Shown: positions 35,584 to 48,991, counted from the stretch's first letter. The stretch: 64,000 nucleotides of DNA from Epiperipatus broadwayi (GCA_028023455.1 JAQFVV010000180.1:1118001-1182000), one strand, 5' to 3'. Notes: a model not told the origin generated them from the letters alone. Program-made: numbers and translations.

Positions 35584-36659
35584 CTAACAGAAAGTACAAA
35601 ATAATTACCTTTTTTTTTTTTGTTATTCCAAATAAGTTATAACTATTTTCATAATGCACACAGTAAGTATAATAATTAACATATTTATAAAATAAACAGT
35701 AAAATTTCAAGCTTATGAACTTCTGAGTTGGTTTAAATTTGAGGTCCATTTTGGAGGGCGTTTTTCCAATATGTCTACCAGTTTTAAATGTGAACTCTTT
35801 ATAATTATAAATTGACAATTGTGATGTGTTTCATGTATGTAGGTCAAATAAAGTTCATACTCCATTACTTACAAGTTACTAATCCAATTTAGTTCTATTT
35901 TAATTCAATTCAAAGTTTACATTTTACTTTTAAATAATTTCAGCTTTCCAGTTCTTTGTTAATTCAGTTTTCTCCTCTGGTTTATCTAATTATCCCAGTT
36001 CTTTTCATTTTTGTTCTCCATTTCTCCCCTATAAAAATCTATGTTGCCCTATTTATTAACCTTTACCAAAAAAAATGATTGTAAAAATTAACAAATCAAT
36101 TAAATTGTTGTATGTGCATACATTAACATATAATTAATAATTCTCTATCTATAAGCATAAGTGATAACTAACTATGCTGTTCAAAACTATTTTGAAATTG
36201 CAATAAAAATACACTTGAAAATTAATTAAAGATTAATTTAGAATAGCTATAATTTTAAATCTTTTAATGAGAATTATTTAATAATAACAAAATACCGAAA
36301 TACTTTTTATACTTTTAATTTAATCATAACATTAATAAACTCTTATCTGATACTATTGAAATTATTCCATCAAACAGACTGCATACAAAGAGTCTGGCAA
36401 AGGGCTAGCACATCTCTTGAACAGCCCAATTCTTTATCACACTCAGGAGATTTATTGATGAAATTTACTTTTTTTTTATAATATAATTTAGCAATCATGA
36501 TAACACACCACTAATTATCATTTAAAATTTTATAAAATTGACCATTTAAATAGGGCTTGGCAAACATTGAGTCCAACCATAAGGTTATAATATATAAAAA
36601 TAAAATAAAAATAAAATAGCTAAATAGCTGACATTTTAGTACAATAACAAGCACTTTAG

Positions 36660-37206
36660 TCAGAGCTTCTTTCTTAAATCAGGAATGTGTGTGGTGAGAT
36701 TTAAAATAGTTTTTCCTTTTGTTATTTTCTGCTCATTCTCAAATTCTATTGGTTGAGAAGTTTTAAAATATATTTTATACTTCAATAGCTTTTTCCAAAT
36801 ATTATTAATTTCCTTTAATTCACACTTTTCATTTATGCTCTTAGGCTTTTTAAAAATCTCTATAGCCATATTATTTAATTTTTGACAGAAAATGTATTTT
36901 ATTAAAATTGATGTCATGATTAGTTAATTTAATGTGTGAATATTTGGCTGATTAATTAGATTTTTCTCTAATTGCCAAAATATGTTCTTCCTTTTTTATG
37001 TTTATTCTACAATTGATCTGTCCAATGTATGAATGTAAACAAACTCCACATGGAATTTTATTCACACCATAAGTCTCCAAACAAATTTTGTCTTTAGAGT
37101 GCAGAAATACTTCATTAATTTTTTTAAATGTAGTATAAATTATAAACAAAGGCAAAACTCTTTTCTCCATACAGTAATGCCACCCTGTGCTAACCAGAGT
37201 AATCAA
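36660..37206 (-). pseudogene. Penelope-like GIY-YIG endonuclease fragment
   Basis: The frame 36952-37206 contains GVNKIPCGVCLHSYIGQINC, the (Y)xIPCxxCxxxYIGqT signature of Penelope GIY-YIG domains. INIKKEEH follows, where the catalytic Arg of R-x-x-E-H has become Lys. A stop between 36952 and 36918 separates it from the tail frame 36660-36917. Its first ~18 residues are encoded by the palindrome arm and are not part of the domain. The fragment is inactive. Confidence 0.75.
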
Positions 37207-37329
37207 TAGATGCCAGAAGGCTTGTGCATAAAATCCTTATCTAGTGCCAAGCCTTCTGGCATCTATTGATTACTCTGGTTAGCACAGGGTGGCACTACTG
37301 TATGGAGAAAAGAGTTTTGCCTTTGTTTA
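37144..37329. repeat. 80-bp inverted repeat with 26-bp loop
   Basis: Arms 37144-37222 and 37249-37329 are almost perfect reverse complements (only isolated differences such as CAGTAATGCC versus GGCACTACTG). The loop contains ATAAAATCCTTATCTAGTGCC, a phrase present in the other PLE loci. A structure this long would form a strong hairpin in RNA or a cruciform in DNA. Confidence 0.9.
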
Positions 37330-37479
37330 CAACAATTATGTGCTAGTATGAGATGGTGATCATGTGATGTTTAGTATAAATTATAGTGACAAAAAATAAT
37401 AATGAAGTATTTTCATGCCCTAAAGAAAAAATTCTTTTGGAGTCTTTTAGAAATCTCATGGTGTATGTGAAAGGTCATG

Positions 37480-37870
37480 TGGTGTTTGTTTATATTTATA
37501 TATTGGACAGACCAATCATAGAATAAACATAAGAAAGGCAGAACACATTTTTGAAGTTAGAGAAAACTTAATTTATCAGCCATGTATTGAAACATTAAAT
37601 TAACTAACCATGACATCAATTTTAATGAAATATATATTCAGGCAAAAATTGAACAATATGATCCCAGACTCCTAAGTGAACCTATAGAGATTTTTAAAAA
37701 GACTAAGAGCATAAAGTGTGAATTAACGAAAATTAACAATATTTGGAAAAGGTTATAAGAGGATAAAATATTTTTTAAAATTTCTCAACCAATAGAATTT
37801 GAGAATGAGGAAAAAATAATAAAAGAAAAAAGTAACAATTTTAAGACAGAAGAAACTCTGTGGAAAATTT
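37480..37870 (+). pseudogene. Inverted, decayed copy of the Penelope C fragment
   Basis: The plus strand reads a YIGQTNHRINIRKAEH phrase (about 37500-37550) followed by stop-ridden sequence parallel to 36660-36917. Here the R-K-A-E-H stretch keeps the arginine that its minus-strand partner lost. Confidence 0.7.
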
Positions 37871-38799
37871 TTATTATTGTACTGAAATGTCAACTACTTA
37901 GCTATTATATTTTTATTACATGGAAGTTTTTGAAAATAATACTATGAATTCAATTAATTACCCATGAGAATATTATAATTAATTTATATACTTCAAGATA
38001 TGAAATATTACTCTTATTGATGATAGACAAAGAAGTATGTGCTCATGTACATGTATATTTTGTAGTTAAGTCACTTGATAAATTGGCATAACATATTCAA
38101 TTGCTACCATTAAAATCAGAGTATTAATAATTACAAAATCAAAATATTAATAATTATAAAATTATTTTATAAACATAAACACATTATAAGCCTATTTTGA
38201 ATTACATTTCTATTATTTTTCAATGTTAATAATAAAACAATTACAAAAAATATTTTTATCAATAAATTTTTGAATGTATTTTTTTGCAGCATATTAATGG
38301 ATAATTTGTTTACAAATGAATTACTATTTTTTAATATGAAAAATATATACTTCTCTTAACAAGAGATTATGTGATATGCATCCACTGATGTCAATTTTTC
38401 CATCAACTAATTTTTTAACATTATTATGTCTTTAAGTATGCTTCTAACATTTAATATTGATTCAACTTTAAATTTTCTTCCTTTATCTTTATTTTATATA
38501 GTGCTGTTTTATAAAAGGTAATAGTAATAATCCACTATTAAGCTAATGCACATTTGCTTTGTGGATTTTTAACTATAAATGAATACTCTCACTTTCTTTA
38601 TTAATGTAATAAATCTTTTCTCCATATTATCAACTCTAGATTTAATATAAACTAAATCTAGATTTCATATAATAGAACCATATTTTAATAATGGAACAAT
38701 ATGAGAACAGATCATCCCAATCGTTTATCAACTTTATTTATAATATATATGTGCACTAAATGTAAATTGTTTACAAAACAGAATCTTTAAATGAAAAAA

Positions 38800-41000
38800 C
38801 AACTTTTTCATATATAATTTTCTTTAATCCTATAATGATATACAGACCAGTTAGTGTTATTGGTACAAGTAACAATATTTGTGTTGCTTACATTTATCTT
38901 CATGTTTTTAAATTTACACCAATCATTAAAATGTTCAATATAAATAAGTATCACACTTTTTTTAATGTTATTAAAACAGGCAAAACTCTCTTTACAGTAG
39001 TGCCACTCAGTGCAGAACAGAGTAATCAATGCATGCCAGAAGGCTTGTACATAAAATCCCTATCTAGTGCCTACTCATCCTATATTCTAAGTCTAGTTTC
39101 TGGCTTATGGTCTTCATCAATGAGGAGCCTTGGATCTGAGAGCACTGCACCTAGATCTTAGGATCTAATGGAACCCTCCACTGAGTGGCACTACTGTATG
39201 GAGAGTTTTGCCTGTTTTAATAAGTTATAAGCAAGCATGAGAAATGTTGATCATGTGATGTTTGGTGGGTTTTTTATTTGTTGTGACTAATATCACATAT
39301 AAAGACATTGAAGAGTAATGGAGTTAATATTCCATCATGTGGTATCACTGCCATATTTTTGAAAAACTAGACATAGTTTTGTTGTGCATACAAAAGAGAC
39401 TTCATTAATCAGATAATTTTTAAACCATGCAGTTAAATGAAAACTAAATTCCAGCATTTCAAGCTTATAAATTAATTTATCATGAGGCAATATATCAAAT
39501 ACCTGTGACATATCAAAATAAACAACATCACATTATGATTGTTTAAATAATGCATATCACCATTAAATTAGCATTAACAGATATACCTGATAAAGAAACT
39601 CATGCTTAAAGTCAATAATATATGAGTATAACTTTTTTTCTCATAAATTTCATCAAATGGTAACAGAAAAGAAATAGGCCTATAGTTGCCAAAATCAGAT
39701 TTATCTCCTTTTTTGAATATAGAAATAATCTTAGTTATATTTAAAATGTCAGGAATAATACATTTATTAATAGATAAGTTAATGACATACTGTAAAGAAG
39801 CTGACAAACAGTCAGAACAACTCTTAATAATTAAGTTAGGAATATCAACACAACCCATAAAAGATTTCGACTTAAATTTATGAATTACATTAATTACTTC
39901 AGTAACATGTATTTTATTAAGAAATATAGTCCAACAACTTATATTATCAAACATAACATCAGACAAAGAATTATCAGAAATGTTTAAATAGATATTTGGA
40001 AAATGATGACAAATTATTCAAAGAAGGCTGATAATTATTTCTTCAAATTTTATCAGCAATAATTCTCACATTTTAAATATAATTCCCAGGCATTTGAGAA
40101 TTATGTTTAAATCATTTTTCAACAATAAATTATTATTATAATCTCTCTTTATAAGAGCCTTGTATGAGGCATACTATATATTGAATTTCTTATATAACTC
40201 GTTATCTTAATTAAGATATTTTATATAATCTATGGTATTTGGGTTTTCTGTGTAAATCTCTACATAGTTCTTTAGAGAATCATTTAGAATATTTATTATT
40301 GTTACTCTGAGAGCTTCTAGATGGAATATATTGTTCCAAATAATTTTGTATGCTACCAATAAATTTTTTAGCAAATATATTTTGATCATTTTTGTACAAC
40401 ATATATTCCAATCTAAGCCTCTCAAAGCTTTATATAAACAACAAGAATAATCATATTCATAATTTTTAAAATTAGTGTTAATAAACCTTAGTTTTATAAA
40501 TACCATCTATTATATCTAATGGCAGATGGTCTGGATTAGCAGATATTAAAGCCTTATCAACCAGTTTACATTCCAAATTATTTTTAGTATTAAAACAAAT
40601 TAATATTTTTTCTTTGAAGCAGATAATATCATTATGCTGTATTAATTTAATTAAATCAGCAGTGTTCAATTCTATAAAATACCAACATTCTTGATGTTAC
40701 ATAAATAGTAATGAACTGCATTAAACTCATCAATTAAGATCATATCATGCTTGTAATTTATTAGAAACTTTTCAATCTTCATCATAATATAACAAAGTAG
40801 GTCATAAATATATTATACCTAATAAAATATTATTTTTACCTTTTAAAGTTATTCTGATCCAACATGATTCTATATGTTTATTATTTAATATTTTCACATC
40901 TTATAATTTTTTGATAGCAATCATTGTATCTTCAATCTCATTTCATTTGCATACTTTTTATATCACCAATTGCTTCATTCAACTATGTTTTTGTTAAAAT
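38800..41000 (-). mobile_element. Decayed LINE, copy 4 (CR1/Jockey-like), split by a Penelope fragment
   Basis: The minus-strand order is: endonuclease remnants near 40760 (LIDEFNAVHYY) and 40540 (NPDHLPLDI, the SDHxPI motif); an EN–RT linker at 40207-40506; RT frame 39574-39966 with FMGCVDIPNLIIK and ISIFKKGDKSDFGNYRPIS; FDILPHDKLIYKLE near 39500; and the post-YADD region WCKFKNMKINVS (38808-39029). A Penelope fragment (38963-39262) interrupts it between the PLLFNVFICDI block and that region. The YADD box is missing across the junction. The element is inactive. Confidence 0.75.
38963..39262. mobile_element. Penelope-like fold-back inserted in a LINE
   Basis: Inverted arms (about 38971-39012 and 39180-39225) share GGCAAAACTCTC and CAGTAGTGCCACTCAG. 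Between them lies a degraded hammerhead copy on minus (39077-39134) in which the core reads UUGAUGA and the cleavage triplet is GAC. The outer tail GTTGATCATGTGATGTTTGG matches the tails of the other loci. Confidence 0.75.
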
Positions 41001-42500
41001 AATTATAATCATGTAATAATAATTCACTTTTAAAATCTAATGTTTTGTTTTTATGTTCACCTACATTTTGATAGTAGCAATTTATTAATTGCTAAAATTA
41101 TCACATGCTGACTTATTTATATCTCAATTTACTTTCAACTAATGGGATGATCCAGATTTTATCTTATCTTGATCAGATTAAGCATTTATCATCGAAAACC
41201 AATAGATAACATATATTCAATAGCAGATACAGGCCAATAGGTAATAATGGTCAGTGAATTCAATTGTTTTTCATCATGGAAGAGATCTAGCTACAAATAG
41301 TCAGTCCAGCTGAGATAAAGCAAAACAACAACAATTTATTGTCAGACATGAATGGTAATATGCATATGGTCAGCTATATTGTCAAAGTAATGACACAAGT
41401 TCATGTTAGAACTGGATCTGCAAAAACCTAAAACAGATATAAAGCAAGTTGTCACAGAATACTTGGAAGTGTCACCAGATTTTCTCACAAGGCAAGCTTC
41501 CACAGTCCATCTGAAAGTGGTATGTAAACTTAGAATTGTATTTGAAGTGCTTTACATTAATAATTGCATAGAAACTTGATGCTATATCTTGGAAATAATA
41601 TCAGGTATAAGTAGAGAAGTTGTTTATATTGTAAATACATATTTGCATATTTGATTTAATTAATAAATATTTAAACATGTTTTACAAGTCTATGTCTATT
41701 ATAATCATGTATTAACACAGCAATTTGAAGCAGTCACAATAGAGTCTAACTGTCTGTTGCTTAGACCATTGTTGTTAAGTACTAGAAATTGGCAACTAAC
41801 ATTATTGAGATATCAATATAAATTTAATAAAAAAATCATATGTGAACATTTATTCTCTATCTATAAAGAAAAGTAAAAAAAGGTTTTTTTTTCTTATGGC
41901 AGAGAAAATAAATTTAAATGGCTTCAATCTGGATTAACCTGAAAATTAACCGTTCTACATGGATCGAGTACTTTTCTATATGCAAGCTAATCAAATCAAA
42001 ATACCTGAATTAGAATTAACCACATTTGTTTCTACATGTGGATTTCAGATTTCAATTTTATGATAACATGCAGCCCTGATACTTTGAGTGGAGTTTGATT
42101 TTGATAAAGCATTACATTTATTTTCAAAAATTTTAGCTCCAGAGATGGGTAACCACCACGGAGATGAGATTAGTGCAACAATTTTGTTTAATAAAAGATA
42201 TTTTTTATACCAATCTAGTAAAAATAGATTCAGAAATGTTGAGTCTTGAATTGATTTCTCCATTCCTGCTAAACAAACGAAGATAATTTGATCAGTCATT
42301 TTACTTGAAGTTAATAAATAAATAAAAATTCAGAATATTATAGTTAATTTATCATTTATATCAACTTTTCAACCTATTAATAATTAAACCATCACTGTAT
42401 TATCTTCTGAAACCATTGCTTGTACTCATTGAATGGGACTTTCATGTTATTTGATAAAATTAATATCAATCAATCTAATATTATTCTTTCCAATAGACAG
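41001..42500. other. No gene recognised
   Basis: The segment 42045-42299 has long readable frames on both strands and lower AT content than its neighbours, but neither translation matches a known family. Nothing else is seen. Confidence 0.4.
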
Positions 42501-44770
42501 GTCCAGAGAGTAGTCACTATATCAGTTTATCCATTCTTACCATTAACATTATCTTCGTTGCCCAATTCTTAAATTCCACATAAGTCTTCCCATTTCTTAT
42601 ATCATCCAATAATGTCAATCTCTCTTATCTTTTCTTTTTATTTCCACTCACCATTCTCTCAAAAACTTTTTCATTAAACTATAATCCTTTTCAATATATG
42701 TCCAATCCAGTTTCCCTTTCTCTCTCTGATATTCTCAATCAATCTTCTTTCACATTTACTCTTTTCAAAACTTCTTCATTTGTCAGTACTCATCCAACTG
42801 ATTTTTTCCATTTTTCTGCATGTCCACATCTCAAAAGCTTCCAATCATTTCTTAATTCGATTACTCAATTTTCATGTCTCACAACCATACATTAATACAC
42901 TCCACACATAACATTTAATTAATCTCTTCCTTAATTTTCTTTCCAAAGGTCCACAAAATATCTTTCTCTTTACAAATGCCTCCTTTATTAATGCTATTCT
43001 TCTTTTAATGTCATCTTCACTTCTTCCATCCTCACTCAACTAACTATTGAAATATCTAAATCCCTTCACCTGTTGAACCATGACATCATGGAATCCAATT
43101 TGCAGTCTTTTTGCATCTCTCCTTATTCATAAACACTTAGTATTTTCAATATTAATCTTCATTTTATATGCCATATATCCTTCTTTCAATTTATTCAACA
43201 TATTCTGAAGACCCTTTTCCTCCTGAGCAATAAGAGCCATATCATCTGCAAATCTTATATACTTTCTTACTCTTCCTCCAACATTTACTCTTCCACAGTC
43301 CAAATAATTATTTAGCATATCCTCTAAATAAATATTAAATAGAACAGGTGCCATTCTATACCCTTGCCTAACTCCACTTTCTATATTCACTTCATCAGCC
43401 TCATTACTCCCAAATCTAACTCTTATTCTTTGACCATTGTACATAGTCCATATCAATCATCTTTCTTTCCACAATACTCTTTTATCACTTAAGATGGACA
43501 TCAGTTTATTCCAGCCTACTTTATCAAATGCCTCTTCTAAATCCACAAAACATATACCAATTCCTTTATATTTTTCAATATATCTTTCTGCAATTGTCCT
43601 AACAATACCAATAGCATCTCTTGTGCTTTTCCCTTTCTGAAAACCAAACCGTTCTTCACCAATATAATAATTTAACTTCCCATAAATCCTTTGAGTTAAA
43701 ATCCTCAATAATACTTTAGAAACATGAGATAACAAACTTATTGTTCTATACTCTTCACATTTAGCAGCTTTCTTCTTTTTAGCAATGGAGTCATCATAGT
43801 TCTTAAAAAATCTTCAGGCAAAACTCCACTATTATATATCAAATTGCAAAGTCCAACTATTTCCTTCATAATAAATTCTCCCATTGCTCTCAAAAATTCT
43901 ATAGGCATTGCATCAAATCCAACAGCCTTACCATTCTTCATTTGTGCAATTGCCTTTCTTATGTCATCTGACAATATGTCCATACCTCTATCATCTATTA
44001 CAACATCTTCATTTTCAAGTTCATAATTAATTAAATTATTTCCTCTACTAAACAGACACTGAAGATATTCTTCCTATCTTTTTAATATATCATTATTATC
44101 AGTTAACCTCCTTCCATTTTTAACTGCAATCTCACTTGCTACCCACGTCTTTCTCTCCCAAGTAATACTTCGTATTCTATCAAATGCCAGATCATATCTG
44201 TTCACCTGTTGAAGCCTTTCTATCTCTTAACATTCTTGCTCCAACCACTTTTATTTTGCTAAATCTGTTTCTCTTCTTAGTTCATTATTAAATTTCCTAT
44301 ATGCCTTTTGCCCTTTCTCAGTATTTACATTCTTTTATTGTCTCCACACTTCCATCTTTTCCAACATACCTTCAGTTATTCAAGGTCATTTTGCTTTTCT
44401 TACATGAATAATATTTTTACCATTTCAAGAATCCTTTTTTAATTTTTCCAACACTCATCAGGGCTATTAATACATTTCCAATCCTTTTAAATTCATTTTC
44501 AGATACTAAATCAAATTTTCCTTTTTCCATTTGTCTCAATTTATCCAAGTCCCATCTTGTGTATCTTTTCCCTCTTTTAATTCTTTTTAAACTCAACTTT
44601 AATTTAGCTATCACCAAATTATTATTTGAATCTATATAAGCACCAGGCAAAGCATGTGAACCCTTAATATCATTCTTATATCTATTCTGAATCAATATAT
44701 AATCAATTTGATAATGTTCTCTGTCACCTGGAGCTTTTCATGTAAACAATCTTCTAATATGATTTTTAAA
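42500..44770 (-). mobile_element. LINE, copy 5 (endonuclease-RT, RTE-like), 5'-truncated
   Basis: This is the best preserved LINE in the window. Minus-strand pieces are: the C-terminal part of the EEP endonuclease with IDYILIQNRYKNDI and PGAYIDSNNNLVIAKLKL (44417-44730; normally SDHNLVVAK); the pre-RT block MKNGKAVGFDAMPIEFL (43738-43983); RT motifs RFGFQKGKSTRDAIG and CFVDLEEAFDKV (43457-43735); GVRQGYRMAPVLFNIYLEDM and YIRFADDMALIAQE with an intact FADD (43127-43456); and a degraded C-terminal domain to about 42500 with CYVWSVLMYGCET and NWIGHILKR. Only a few stops or frameshifts separate the blocks. It lacks the N-terminal endonuclease half, so it is dead on arrival from 5' truncation. Confidence 0.85.
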
Positions 44771-45919
44771 GCAAGTGTTAATATAATTAAAGATTTAATT
44801 ATTTTTTTAAAATTATTGAAAAGCTTTATTTCTCAAAAGCTCATATAAAGTTTGAATGCTGGAAGTGCCAGTTTTGGAATCATTTTTAAGATCTTATACT
44901 ACAGAGCCTGATATTCTATCACTATTCTAAACAACACAGGGCAATGATTTAAATAACTCTAAGATACACTAAGATATTAATAAAAAGTTCACAAGCTTAA
45001 GATGGAAAAAATAGCTTTTAATATTTAATATCAATTATCACAATAAACAAGTTACTTTTTACTTTTGAAAAGTCAATTCCTGGACCAATTTTTAAAATAA
45101 TGCTTATATAAAATCGCTCTTATTTCTTATTTGGAAGCATCAGAAATGAAAAATTAGAGAATGTTTTTTCAAAGAAAATAGAACATTGCTTTAAAAAAAG
45201 TAAACTTTTCAAAGTTTTTTTTATAGATGATGTAAACTAAAATTTATCTCCATAGATTCTCACTCAATTTTAAATTGCTATTTAGGTGAATAATTGTAGC
45301 AATCTCTTATTAAACTAAATTATCTTTAATGAATTTTACTTAACTAGTTTTGTTTTAAAAAAACAAAATAAATACAACTGCCATTTAATGATTTATATGG
45401 CATTATTCAGATCTTGAATTATTTTTATTTAATAAATTTACAGTGAGAGATTCCTATTGACCTATTTAAAGGACTTTTTGTAGAAGATTGAGATTTCTTT
45501 CATTTGACTAAGAACTAAAAACAGATTTGTGACAGAATGAAAATATTACACTGCTTAGAATATTTGGTTTTGACTTATGAGCATTCAAAATATGCCAAAA
45601 TTATAAGTATTAAAATCTTTCTTAAATATTTTGACATTATTTTTGTTGCATGTTAGTTTTTTGAGGTAACTTATTATCATAAATATTTTAAAAATATCTT
45701 GAAGTAAATGAAAAAGAAACACCATCTATATAAATTACATGAATACTACCTAGGAGTGTCAATTCAGAGTGTAATAATTATTCATCATTTAAAAAAAAAA
45801 AAAACAGTTTAATTTAATTTAGAAATAAATAACAAATAAATTTCATATTATTGCAATTAAATATTTAGAAGGAAAAATAGATAATTTAGATTGTAAATTA
45901 GTGGTATTAATTTACTTAC
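44771..45919. other. Intronic sequence, nothing recognised
   Basis: AT-rich sequence between the LINE and the receptor exon at 45920. No open frame or repeat was identified. Confidence 0.5.
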
Positions 45920-45999
45920 TTTCCAATAGATGACAGTTCTTCCATCAGTAGCATTATAATAAAAATTACCATTCACAACAGTAGGAGCTGCTCCTGGAA
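45920..45999 (-). CDS. Class I cytokine receptor-like gene, first half of an FN3 domain
   Basis: This short (80-bp) minus-strand exon enters in phase 1, leaves in phase 0, and has a perfect donor TGGAAA|GTAAGT. It encodes VPGAAPTVVNGNFYYNATDG plus RTVIYWK. The proline-rich linker and first two strands end at the strand B tryptophan. The acceptor is at ATATTAG (46000-46001); a second AG six bases inside would remove only two residues and keep the frame. The preceding exon ends ...SPD plus one base, so the joined linker reads SPD-VPGAAPT, like the inter-domain linkers of gp130. The following intron of 13.4 kb hosts several transposons. Confidence 0.75.
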
Positions 46000-46204
46000 C
46001 TAATATTTAATTCTGATGTTTGATTAAATATTTATTAGAGGAATAGTGTACACAAGCAAAATATTAATTGATATATAAAGTTATTACCTAAGAATTTAAC
46101 AAAACTAATATTAAAACTCAACCTTAACAAACACTGTAAAACATACACCATTCTAAAGTTTTAAATTTCAAATATAAAAAAAATCAGACAATATTATCAA
46201 CTTA

Positions 46205-46268
46205 AATAATCACATACATATCATCATCATCATCATCATTATTATTATTATTATCATCATCATCCTCA
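46205..46268. repeat. (ATC/ATT)n microsatellite
   Basis: A run of ATC and ATT triplets in the receptor intron. Confidence 0.9.
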
Positions 46269-48099
46269 TCAGTAACTCAAGATAAGGATGATCATATAAA
46301 CTTCATAAAAAATGACAATTAAAGGTGAGTTTTGTATAGACTATACAACTCAATCTATAAAACCCAAAAATATTTATATATCAAACAACTACTTTTAGTC
46401 TACTTACAGATAATTTTGTAATGTTTTTTATTAAAAAACTTTTTTTACAGCAAACTTTATTTTAGAGAAATTGTTCATCACCTTGTCTAATTGAAGTTTT
46501 TCATTGTATTCCTTTCTTATCCATATCCTCCTTATGAAAACAATTACTGATGTATCTTATAAAAATAGTTTTATAATGTTTAAAGAAACCAAATATTAAT
46601 TTATTTCATGTGAGTATATTGTGACAGAACAATATTTACTGGAGATGATAACAGATGTTGTAGATAACTTATGCATTATACCTTGTTAATTGGCAAAAAT
46701 ATAATGTAATTTAATTCTGAATTTCTTCTAATATATTTAGGTTAGTGCTGATTATATAAACCCTACTTATATAAATCTCACATAGATATATTAATTGTAA
46801 TATAAATTTATTGAGTATTACTATCAAAATCTCATTGTCAATAAAAAAATTATTACATTTTTATGAAAAGGTGAAGTGAAAATCTACCAGCAAGTTCTTT
46901 AGATATAAATTCTTATTATTTTACTACATGAAATACATTTCATTTAACTAAATTTTACTTTCAACACCTATAATATGACAGACATTACAACAGCTTATTT
47001 ATTTATTGTCCATGGGTTAATCATTTAAACACATTATGGAAGATACAAATTTTTAAGATATTAACAAGTTATAAACATTGTAACCATACTCATATAAGGT
47101 ATTCATTTACGTCACAGATATAAATTCTACTAGAATTTTGACTCTTCTTAACTTTCCTGTTTTAAAACCATTCATGCATATATATAAAACAAAAAACAAA
47201 CTGATAGATAAATAAAGATACTAAGTAAATTAAATTAAGATAAAATTAATTTAATCAATTAATAAAAAATATTTACAAAATAGCACTGCTAATGTAGCAA
47301 ACTAATATATATATATTGTAACTAAATAAAATATACTATGATAGCTACTGCCATTTTGTAACTATAAGAAATATAAAATATTATGACAATTATTAAATAT
47401 ATAAATAGTTATTACCAGTCTCTTAAGACTCAAAGTACTCTTTTGTAACTATAAAATGAAAATAATCACTGGCATCATTCTTTTAAGATTTAAAATTTTA
47501 ACGATATTGGGAAATCATTGTAACAAATAAAATATACTAGCGATTGCGACTAGATAAATAAATATTAGTTATTGTAATTGAATACAATTATAGTGAAATC
47601 AATGGAGTGCATTATACTTATCTCCAATAAGAGATTCTTTCAACAAAGAATCCTTCCCTTTCCTCTTTTCATTTGTAACTACTTAAAAATATCAAAAATG
47701 AAATATTAAATATTATCAAGTTTTGAAAAAGGAATCAAACTCTTTTATTCAGTTTACTTATGTACATGGGTTTCACTTGGGCACTACTAGGTTGTTTAAA
47801 CCTAGATAAATATCATACCTGTCTATAGTGTACTGGGTTCCAAAACCACTTGGTACATTCTTTACAATACATGCACTTGGATGAATGAAAAATGACATTC
47901 TTATATTTTATCTGTGTCAATAAAACTATAAGATTCCAATATCATAAATTCCCAATACTTAACACTTTTACAGGTGTTACCAGCTCAGTTTATGTACAGA
48001 GATTTACAGATGCATGGATGTTCTCACTAATGGCTCACAAATAAACATAGTGAGGAACATCATTTATAGATGGCCATTAAACCTATTTATTTAATTTAT

Positions 48100-48446
48100 T
48101 TATTCATCATAATATAATGGTGATGATGATGACAATAATGATTCCAGCCACAGTTTTTGCAATTAACTCACAACAAATTGACCTTTTATGAATTTATAAG
48201 CACTTACTTAAAACCATATTATATTTAAACTGGGATTTAATTATTAATATTTACTAGCAATGATGATAGTCATAACGAATCTCATGACCTAAATTCTAAC
48301 CTTTTATAAGTTTATAGTTATTAACTTAAAACACCATTATAATTAAAATAACTTAATCATCAATATTTAACAGTGATGATGAATGATCATAACAAATCTC
48401 ACCACATGATATCTAGTTTTTTTATAAACCCCTATTTACTTAAAAC
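48100..48446. repeat. Degenerate minisatellite, left part
   Basis: Units of about 110-140 bp are recognised by a TGATGATGA(T)...CATAAC phrase followed by a TTTATAA(G/A) phrase and ACTTAAAAC. They recur at about 48120, 48261 and 48373. The array resumes at 49906 after the inserted Penelope array. Confidence 0.65.
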
Positions 48447-48550
48447 CTTAAAACAGGAAAAACACTATATATATTGCCACACACAGCAAGCTAGAGTAAT
48501 AAATAGATGCCAGAAGGCTTGTGCATAAAATCCCCATTTAGTGCCTACTC

Positions 48551-48609
48551 ATCCAATATCTCCAGATTAGTTTCTGGCTTATGGCCTTCATCAGTGAGAA
48601 GCCTTGGAT
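48551..48609 (-). ncRNA. Hammerhead ribozyme motif (Penelope-associated)
   Basis: The minus strand has an intact CUGAUGA, a GGC-CAUAA-GCC stem II, GAAAC and cleavage triplet AUC. Stem I has a proximal part (UCUCA against UGGAG) and a distal AUCCAA/UUGGAU helix. The second base pair of stem III is lost (C·A), so activity may be reduced. Confidence 0.6.
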
Positions 48610-48991
48610 CTGAGAGCACTGCATCCAGATCTTAGGATCTAATGCAACCCTCCAGCAACCATCTTTTATCTCCATTTAATGACAAAACCATGAGCCTTAA
48701 ATTGAAAACACCATAATGTTTTCAATCCAAGCCCATTGGCTTATATAGTCATATGGGTCTGAACCCAGTTCAGTATCCACACATTTTGGTATCTTTGGTT
48801 TTTTAATAACCATAGCCACCACTATCCTATTAGGCAGGATTGGAATCACATGGCCATCTCCTCTTATGCTTGTGTATAATTGTTGTTAAAACAGGCAAAA
48901 ACTCATTATATATATTGCCACACACAGCAATCTAGAGTAATCAATGAATGCCAGAAGGCTTGTACATAAAATCTCCATCTAGTGCCTACTC

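Larger units (their letters stand above)
36660..37870. mobile_element. Penelope-like element C, tail-to-tail palindromic pair
   Basis: A minus-strand GIY-YIG-containing half (36660-37206) and a decayed plus-strand copy of the same half (37480-37870) diverge from a central near-perfect palindrome (37144-37329). Translations of both halves share the YIGQxNxRINI...EEH/AEH phrase and a KLNNM...EIF/DFxK phrase. No reverse transcriptase remains. Confidence 0.8.

Noticed and set aside
35552-35818. 88-codon minus frame inside the large receptor intron
   Set aside because: The exons on either side (45920 and 32319) already join seamlessly within one FN3 domain, and this frame has no FN3 or other family resemblance.
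46205-46268. CRISPR-like or structured repeat
   Set aside because: It is a simple trinucleotide microsatellite in a eukaryotic intron; no spacer–repeat organisation exists anywhere in the window.
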